Assembly (NCBI GenBank): GCA_900546495.1
Contig: URDN01000055.1
Span: 1 to 13,719, forward strand
DNA length: 13,719 nt
Direction: 5' to 3'
Origin: an uncultured Lachnospiraceae bacterium
GTDB lineage: Bacteria > Bacillota > Clostridia > Lachnospirales > Lachnospiraceae
The notes under the pieces are model-generated. The model saw only the letters and a list, made by a program, of their open reading frames with translations. It had not been told where the DNA came from and made no database searches. Shown here piece by piece: positions 12,512 to 13,719 of the stretch. Both the position numbers and the translations under genes were made by a program. Position 1 is the stretch's first letter; every line of letters starts with the position of its first letter.

Positions 12512-13660
12512 ATGACACACGCACTTGTCCTTCTATGCGGAGGACTCAGCACACGTATGGGCACAAACAAGGCTTTCCTGCCTTTTGGTAAATACACCCT
12601 GATTGAATATCAGGTGCGCCGCTTTCGCCCGAATTTCAAAAAAATATATTTATCCGTTCCGGAAATGACGGATTTTTGGATTAATCAGGCAGCGAAACTA
12701 AACTGTACCGCTATTCCTGACCGCGTTGAAAAAATTGGTCCTCTGGGTGGATTATACAGCTGTCTTTCTGCTGTTTCTGAAGATCTATTGTTTTTCACAC
12801 CGGTAGATGCCCCCTTCACAAACACAGATGCCGCTCTTTCCTTATGCCAGATGTTAGCGCAATCCATTGTCACTGATCCTGCAAAATATGCCTGCGTGCT
12901 TATGCATCCGACTCGAGGCAAACAGCCGCTTTCTGCCGCTTATGCAAAGACCTGTCTTCCGAACATCAAGCATATCATACAGGAGGAAAATTACCGCCTG
13001 CGTCAGCTTCTGACACCGGAACACACCATCATTGCTGACATTCTTGTTCCACAGGAGCACTTTTATAATATGAATGATATGTCATCCTACTATCATGCCT
13101 TACAGATGCTTGCAGAAAGACAACCTGCACTGTTTCCCGCGGATTTTGTTCCGCAAACAGAACAGACTATTCCTTATGTCTCATTCTCCGCAAAATCAGG
13201 CACAGGAAAAACAACCTATCTTGAAAAACTGGTTGCCTGTCTGAAAGAAAAAGAACTTCGCATTGCACTGATCAAACACGATGCTCATGGTTTTGAAATT
13301 GATCAGCCCGGAAAAGACAGTTACCGTCTGCAAAAAGCTGGTGCAGATACCATGATTCTGACCGGTCCGGAACAGACTGTACAGATTAGCAGACATACCG
13401 CCGGTGAACCATCCCTGAAGCAGCTACTATCTTCCATTCAAGGTGTCGATCTGATCCTGATTGAGGGATATAAATTCGGATCACAGCCGAAAATCCAACT
13501 GCTGCGCAAAGGTTATAGTGAGACACCCGTAGGAAATCCAGAAAATACCATTGCATATGTTGCTGATTTTTCGTATAAACCCATACCGAAAAATCTTCCT
13601 GTCTTTGATTTGAACGAACCATCAGAAATGGCAGAATACCTAATTTCCCGGTTCATTTAG
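12512..13660 (+). CDS. mobAB: MobA-MobB fusion: molybdenum cofactor guanylyltransferase and GTP-binding adaptor
   Basis: Bifunctional 382-residue protein of late molybdenum cofactor synthesis. The N-terminal MobA domain (about 1-200) joins GMP to molybdopterin; its nucleotide-binding loop is LLCGGLSTRMGTNKAFLPFG (7-26), with IPDRVEKIGPLGGLYSCL (68-85), the metal-binding TPVDAPF (96-102) and a late YNMNDMSSY (185-193). The C-terminal MobB domain (about 218-382) is a P-loop GTP-binding protein with AKSGTGKTT (227-235), HDAHGFEIDQPGKDSYRLQK (256-275) and ILIEGYK (315-321). The first Walker A glycine is Ala227, which I believe occurs in other clostridial MobB proteins. AAGGAG precedes the ATG by 10 nt. 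It is 6.8 kb from mog-moeA-moaC, on the opposite strand, so it is a separate transcription unit. A repeat-element end follows 6 bp after the stop. Confidence 0.95.
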   Translation: MTHALVLLCGGLSTRMGTNKAFLPFGKYTLIEYQVRRFRPNFKKIYLSVPEMTDFWINQAAKLNCTAIPDRVEKIGPLGGLYSCLSAVSEDLLFFTPVDAPFTNTDAALSLCQMLAQSIVTDPAKYACVLMHPTRGKQPLSAAYAKTCLPNIKHIIQEENYRLRQLLTPEHTIIADILVPQEHFYNMNDMSSYYHALQMLAERQPALFPADFVPQTEQTIPYVSFSAKSGTGKTTYLEKLVACLKEKELRIALIKHDAHGFEIDQPGKDSYRLQKAGADTMILTGPEQTVQISRHTAGEPSLKQLLSSIQGVDLILIEGYKFGSQPKIQLLRKGYSETPVGNPENTIAYVADFSYKPIPKNLPVFDLNEPSEMAEYLISRFI

Positions 13661-13666
13661 CCTTTA

Positions 13667-13719
13667 AATTCTTGTTTGTCGTTTAAGGAACAAGATGAAA
13701 AAACTTCAATGCCGGCACG
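13667..13719. mobile_element. Partial second copy of the palindromic repeat element (runs off the window)
   Basis: The 22 bp at 13667-13688 are identical to the outer end of the 8088-8323 element. The match then weakens but continues, with ATGAAAAAACTTCAA (13695-13709) aligning to ATGAAATGAACTCCAA of the first copy. Only one arm is visible before the window ends. It begins 6 bp after the mobA-mobB stop. Confidence 0.65.

Overview
The window looks like chromosome from a low-to-mid GC anaerobic Firmicute, most likely a gut Lachnospiraceae (class Clostridia). This rests on protein character (DUF3793 and DUF2325 proteins beside a short-chain flavodoxin, a clostridial-type MobA-MobB fusion, MscL with a zinc-ribbon tail), strong AGGAGG-type ribosome binding sites and AT-rich spacers. 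No rRNA, tRNA, CRISPR array or phage gene was found. Gene families were recognised by eye, without a database search.

Layout. Positions 1-9254 carry genes only on the minus strand. Reading from high to low coordinates these are: an AEC-family permease (8322-9254); a 236-bp palindromic repeat element (8088-8323); an aldo/keto reductase (7021-8013); a membrane-anchored alpha/beta hydrolase (5932-6918); a molybdenum-cofactor group of mog/moaB-like, moeA-like and moaC (5733 to 3492); a small group of a DUF2325 protein, a DUF3793 protein and a flavodoxin (3294 to 1668); and glyA (1396 to 152). The left edge (1-91) is a strong nested hairpin resembling the end of an IS200/IS605-type element, with no transposase gene in view. 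From 9625 the plus strand carries mscL, a cytoplasmic GH13 alpha-amylase and, at 12512, a mobA-mobB fusion. A minus-strand NUDIX hydrolase (11803-12261) lies between the last two.

How genes work together. MoaC, the MogA/MoaB-like adenylyltransferase, the MoeA-like protein and MobA-MobB cover the middle and late steps of molybdenum cofactor synthesis. MoaA, MoaD, MoaE and any molybdoenzyme must lie elsewhere. The DUF2325, DUF3793 and flavodoxin genes look like a redox or metal-linked module of unknown function. They sit behind a convincing promoter (TTGACG, 17 bp, TATACT) overlapped by a perfect 13-bp inverted repeat, which suggests a repressor-controlled unit. glyA, mscL, the amylase and the NUDIX gene look like ordinary housekeeping genes with their own promoters or terminators.

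Most notable non-coding signals: the 236-bp MITE-like palindrome at 8088-8323, whose 22-bp end recurs exactly at 13667-13688, so that both copies lie just downstream of a stop codon; the operator-promoter at 3423-3460; the large intercistronic inverted repeat at 3991-4085; and the dyad framing the mog promoter at 5770-5814.
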